Source: an uncultured Eggerthellaceae bacterium
Lineage (GTDB): Bacteria > Actinomycetota > Coriobacteriia > Coriobacteriales > Eggerthellaceae
Direction: 5' to 3'
NCBI GenBank assembly: GCA_903789415.1
Contig: CAIFEG010000008.1
Location: 1-64,000, forward strand
Length of the DNA: 64,000 nt
The translations under genes and the position numbers were made by a program. Positions within the stretch are counted from its first letter, which is position 1; the number at the start of each line of letters is the position of its first letter. Shown one piece after another: positions 61,153 through 64,000 of the stretch. The notes under the pieces were generated by a model that ran no database searches, had not been told where the DNA came from, and saw only the letters and a program-made list of their open reading frames with translations.

Positions 61153-62496
61153 ATGATCGATCGTTACACACGTCCTGCGATGGGCAAGATTTGGAGCAAG
61201 GAAAACAAGTTTCGGATCTGGCAGGAAATCGAAACACTTGCGTGCGAGGCCGAAGTAGAACTTGGCGAAACAGGTATTACCAAAGAAGATGCCAAGTGGA
61301 TTCGTGATCATGCAGATTTCAATGTAGAACGCTGTGATGAAATTGAAAAAGTCACCCATCATGACGTTATCGCCTTTTTAACGTGCATGGGCGAGTACAT
61401 CGATGCAGATGTTCCTGAGGGGCAGCCGAAGCCAAGCCGTTGGGTGCATTATGGAATGACGTCAAGCGACCTCGTCGATACGGCTACATCATGCCAGATC
61501 AAACAGGCACTCGATATTATCATCGAAGACATTAAGGCTCTCGGAGAAACGTGTAAGCGTCGCGCGTTAGAAGAAAAAGACACGCTTTGCGTGGGACGCA
61601 CCCACGGTATTCATGCAGAGCCCATGACATTTGGAATGAAATTTGGCAGTTGGGCATGGATGCTCAAGCGTGCGGAAGATCGCCTGAAAGCAGTCCAAAA
61701 AGACGCTGCGGTCGGTGCCATCAGTGGTGCAATCGGAACGTATTCAAGCATCGACCCCGCAGTTGAGCAGTATGTTTGCAAACATTTGGGCCTGACCCCC
61801 GATCCGCTTTCCACTCAAATTATCGCGCGCGATCGTCACGCGGAAGTTATGTGCACCCTGGCAACAACTGCTTCATGCTTAGAATCCATCGCGACACAGG
61901 TGCGTCTTCTTCAACAAACCGATGTGATTGAAGCGGAAGAGCCATTCGCGAAAGGACAAAAGGGCTCGTCGGCAATGCCGCATAAGCGCAATCCGATTAC
62001 CGCCGAGCGTGTTGTAGGGCTCTCCCGTGTCATTAAAGCGAATTCGCAGGCCACTCTTGATGACGTTGCCCTTTGGTACGAGCGTGATATCAGCCATTCA
62101 AGCGTTGAGCGTGTCGCCATGGCTGACAGTTTTACGGCCCTTGACTACATCGCGGATAAACTTGAATGGATCCTCGATGGCATGAAACTTTATCCGAAGT
62201 CAATGGAGCGCAACCTTAACAAGACGCGCGGACTCATCTATTCGTCCAAGGTTTTACTGGCAATGGTTGATGCAGGTGTCAAGCGCGAAGATGCGTATGC
62301 AATCGTGCAGAAAGATGCTATGGATACCTGGCATGAAGTTCAGGATGCGGTTGATGGACCAACGTATCGTGAGCGTCTTGAGGCAGATCCAAAGTGCATT
62401 TTATCGAAAGAAAAGCTTGACGAAGTTTTCGATCCGTGGGATTTTCTGCAGCATCGTAACTACATTTTTGATCGTTTGGAAAAGCTTGAGTTTTAA
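61153..62496 (+). CDS. purB: Adenylosuccinate lyase
   Basis: It cleaves SAICAR and adenylosuccinate to fumarate plus AICAR or AMP. Hallmarks are WVHYGMTSSDLVDTA, VGRTHGIHAEPMTFG, the mobile loop GSSAMPHKRNPI and RDISHSSVER. Length 447 aa is normal. The start at 61153 (AGGGGG upstream) aligns with the IDRYTRPAMGKIW family N-terminus; the ATG 36 nt upstream would add unrelated residues. It is clearly different from the partial lyase at the left edge. Confidence 0.96.
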   Translation: MIDRYTRPAMGKIWSKENKFRIWQEIETLACEAEVELGETGITKEDAKWIRDHADFNVERCDEIEKVTHHDVIAFLTCMGEYIDADVPEGQPKPSRWVHYGMTSSDLVDTATSCQIKQALDIIIEDIKALGETCKRRALEEKDTLCVGRTHGIHAEPMTFGMKFGSWAWMLKRAEDRLKAVQKDAAVGAISGAIGTYSSIDPAVEQYVCKHLGLTPDPLSTQIIARDRHAEVMCTLATTASCLESIATQVRLLQQTDVIEAEEPFAKGQKGSSAMPHKRNPITAERVVGLSRVIKANSQATLDDVALWYERDISHSSVERVAMADSFTALDYIADKLEWILDGMKLYPKSMERNLNKTRGLIYSSKVLLAMVDAGVKREDAYAIVQKDAMDTWHEVQDAVDGPTYRERLEADPKCILSKEKLDEVFDPWDFLQHRNYIFDRLEKLEF

Positions 62497-62560
62497 GCTT
62501 GAAGGCCTTAAAGATTTATAGAGTTTGATGCGACCGGGCAATCAATACTATGAACGTCCA

Positions 62561-62599
62561 TTCGGGGGTATGCATGGGGTATGCCCCCGAAATTTGTTT
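62561..62599 (+). terminator. Terminator after purB
   Basis: TTCGGGGG (62561-62568) pairs with CCCCCGAA (62584-62591) around a 15-nt loop, followed by ATTTGTTT. Confidence 0.75.
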
Positions 62600-62617
62600 G
62601 TATGGTAGAGAAAGGCG

Positions 62618-63625
62618 ATGATCTGCGTGTCGAACAACAACAGCAGCATAAGGAATGCTCAAGCAGCTTTGAACAGCGCGTATACCCCAGGCGACGGCGC
62701 GTGCTCTATTTTTGAGGTAGGCGGCTCTGCGGCAGGAGAGTCAAGACTTATTGTTCCTGCTCAAGGTGATGCATTCCTTATTGATGCGGGGTTCTCCTGG
62801 TCATCGCCCCAAACTCTAGAAAATATCAAAGCATGTATCGGAAATCACAAACTTGCCTGGGTTGTGCTTTCCCATAGTCACTACGATCATGTGGATGGCC
62901 TGGGATATCTTATGCAGCATATTCCCGACCTTAAGGTTGCCTGTGCCGCACATACCGAAAAAGTATTTACGCGTCCCGGTGCCCTGAAGACAATGGGTGA
63001 CCTTGAAGAAGTGGCTGCGCATCGTGATGGTGTTGATTCATTCCCCAAGATTACCTTTCCTGAGAAAGCGGATCGAATTTTATCTGATGGGGATAGTATC
63101 CAGGCCGGCAACCTACGGTTCGATGCATTGTATACCCCCGGTCATACGCGTGATTGCCTGAGTTTTTGGTGTGCGCGCGAACGCCTGTTATTTGCAAGCG
63201 AAACCACCGGCGTTTTTATAGGGCGTGTTCCAAGCATATGGACCCATGTTCCAAGCAACGTTCCGTATGTGGTCGATATGCAGATGCTCACGGGCTACCA
63301 AACCACCCTTGATGTCATGAAACGCTGCCATGGCTTGCATCCCCATGTGCTATACACTTCCCATTGTCCCTATCCACTCGTCGGCGACCAGGTTGAGGAT
63401 TACTTTACCTCGGCGCAATATTGGATTCACCTCTGGTATACCACGGTGAAAAATGGCATGGAAAAGGGACTTGATGATACGCAGATTCTCGCTGAGCATA
63501 AGCGGTTTTATGACAATCCAAACATGCAAGCTGTCCAGCCTGAAGATGCATTTGATCTGAATGCAGGCTATATGTTGCGTACCTTAAAGCGCGAGATCGC
63601 AGAAGAGGAGAATACGCGTCGTTAA
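62618..63625 (+). CDS. MBL-fold metallo-hydrolase
   Basis: 335 aa. A metallo-beta-lactamase fold with metal motif HSHYDHVDG (His-x-His-x-Asp-His). A further His lies in YTPGHTRDCLSFW, the Asp/Glu region FASETTGVF follows, and a late HVLYTSHCPY supplies another His. Substrate classes of this broad family include lactones, thioesters and phosphodiesters; none can be chosen here. GAGAAAGG precedes the ATG at short distance. The N-terminal ~30 residues are extra. It is a single gene after purB. Confidence 0.87.
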   Translation: MICVSNNNSSIRNAQAALNSAYTPGDGACSIFEVGGSAAGESRLIVPAQGDAFLIDAGFSWSSPQTLENIKACIGNHKLAWVVLSHSHYDHVDGLGYLMQHIPDLKVACAAHTEKVFTRPGALKTMGDLEEVAAHRDGVDSFPKITFPEKADRILSDGDSIQAGNLRFDALYTPGHTRDCLSFWCARERLLFASETTGVFIGRVPSIWTHVPSNVPYVVDMQMLTGYQTTLDVMKRCHGLHPHVLYTSHCPYPLVGDQVEDYFTSAQYWIHLWYTTVKNGMEKGLDDTQILAEHKRFYDNPNMQAVQPEDAFDLNAGYMLRTLKREIAEEENTRR

Positions 63626-63698
63626 AGCTTAGGTCACATCTCAATCTGAATCTGATTCGCCTGGATAAATTGACGCGTCGATTGCGCTGCTACGCTCC

Positions 63699-64000
63699 TT
63701 ACTGCGGCTGCCATACGTGTACGGTGCAACGCTGATTTGTTTGTCCATTGGCATCGATGGTATCGATTTGCATTGCCGTGACCACGTTTTGGTGCTGCCC
63801 AGACGATACTAAATAGTCGCCCCACGAGGTGGTCCCATTGGCACTTTCGAGGACGCAATAGCGCTGGTTCGGTATGTCGACGCAGACGACAGTTGTGGTG
63901 GACTTTAGAGCAAGATAATTGTTGACCCATGCAGGACTTGCCAGGGGAACATGTGCGAGACGAAGATACGTCGCATTCGAGTAGTTCGCCGGCGCCGTAT
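63699..64000 (-). CDS. Unidentified protein, C-terminal 100 residues (5' end outside window)
   Basis: On the minus strand an uninterrupted frame enters at the right edge and stops at TAA (63699-63701). It has no in-window start, so it is a partial gene. The translated end has Thr/Val/Asn-rich beta-strand character (for example TTTVVCVDIPNQRYCVLES and QRCTVHVWQPQ) with four Cys residues, suggesting an exported or surface domain. No family was recognised. Codon choice is like that of neighbours, in contrast to the other frames here. Confidence 0.55.
   Translation of the reverse strand, partial: TAPANYSNATYLRLAHVPLASPAWVNNYLALKSTTTVVCVDIPNQRYCVLESANGTTSWGDYLVSSGQHQNVVTAMQIDTIDANGQTNQRCTVHVWQPQ

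Noticed and set aside
63634-63930. 98-codon minus-strand ORF at the right edge
   Set aside because: Arg/His/Gln-rich composition of a shadow frame; the neighbouring frame ending at 63699 reads as a plausible protein and extends beyond the edge.
1-64000. tRNA, rRNA, IS elements, prophage
   Set aside because: Intergenic regions were read for cloverleaf ends, transposase motifs and terminal repeats; none was convincing.

Overview
The window looks like chromosome of a member of the Actinobacteria class Coriobacteriia, most likely Eggerthellaceae-like (inference). The reasons are three modules that pair Tat-exported FAD flavoprotein lipoproteins with membrane-bound LuxR-type regulators, a MurT/GatD cell-wall amidation enzyme, a DUF3516-type Ski2-like helicase, type III glutamine synthetase and hydrogenase maturation genes, in DNA of roughly even base composition. 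No phage, IS element, CRISPR array, rRNA or tRNA was seen. Most genes sit in short co-directional operons.

Region by region: 1-1.1 kb, the 3' part of a fumarase/adenylosuccinate-lyase superfamily gene. 1.3-9.9 kb, a respiratory flavoprotein region: apbE and a LuxR regulator diverge from a flavinylated reductase whose active-site residues match urocanate reductase (UrdA), followed by a coiled-coil protein, a second flavoprotein and a second LuxR regulator. 10-17.2 kb, a Ski2-like helicase, a one-piece MurT-GatD fusion and an LCP wall-polymer ligase. 17.3-24.5 kb, a T-box riboswitch with a Trp specifier and the operon trpE-G-D-CF-B-A. 24.5-28.1 kb, a leftward cluster of aldo/keto reductase, SMP-30 propeller, SnoaL-like protein, MoaE-like protein and a MarR regulator. 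28.5-31.5 kb, lysA and hom. 31.7-34.9 kb, copA and csoR with CsoR-type operators. 35.2-36.2 kb, rplM-rpsI. 36.6-40.1 kb, a third flavoprotein and third LuxR regulator. 40.2-45.1 kb, type III glutamine synthetase behind a four-fold 22-nt hairpin repeat, a branched-chain aminotransferase, and a TrpR-family regulator coupled to an isochorismatase-fold protein that lacks the nucleophilic Cys. 45.2-64 kb, NUDIX hydrolase, glycosyltransferase, TauE-like exporter, a LytS/LytTR two-component pair, phosphoglucose isomerase, hypF-hypC-hypD, TrhA, a CorC/HlyC protein, a PspC protein, two TrkA-type proteins, purB, an MBL-fold hydrolase and the 3' end of an unidentified leftward gene.

How it works together: amino-acid supply (Trp, Lys, homoserine, branched-chain, Gln) is combined with anaerobic respiration by Tat-exported flavin reductases. 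ApbE probably attaches FMN to the UrdA-like protein, and each flavoprotein locus has its own membrane-embedded LuxR regulator, which suggests substrate-specific induction. Hydrogenase maturation genes fit an H2-linked electron supply, although HypA, HypB, HypE and the hydrogenase itself are outside the window.

The most notable observations are the UrdA-type active site (possible imidazole propionate production), the repeat/hairpin array upstream of glutamine synthetase, a dyad shared between flavoprotein and LuxR promoters, the MurT-GatD fusion, a CopZ-like module at the end of copA with its own start site, the Cys-less isochorismatase homologue, and a structured intergenic element near 28.3 kb.
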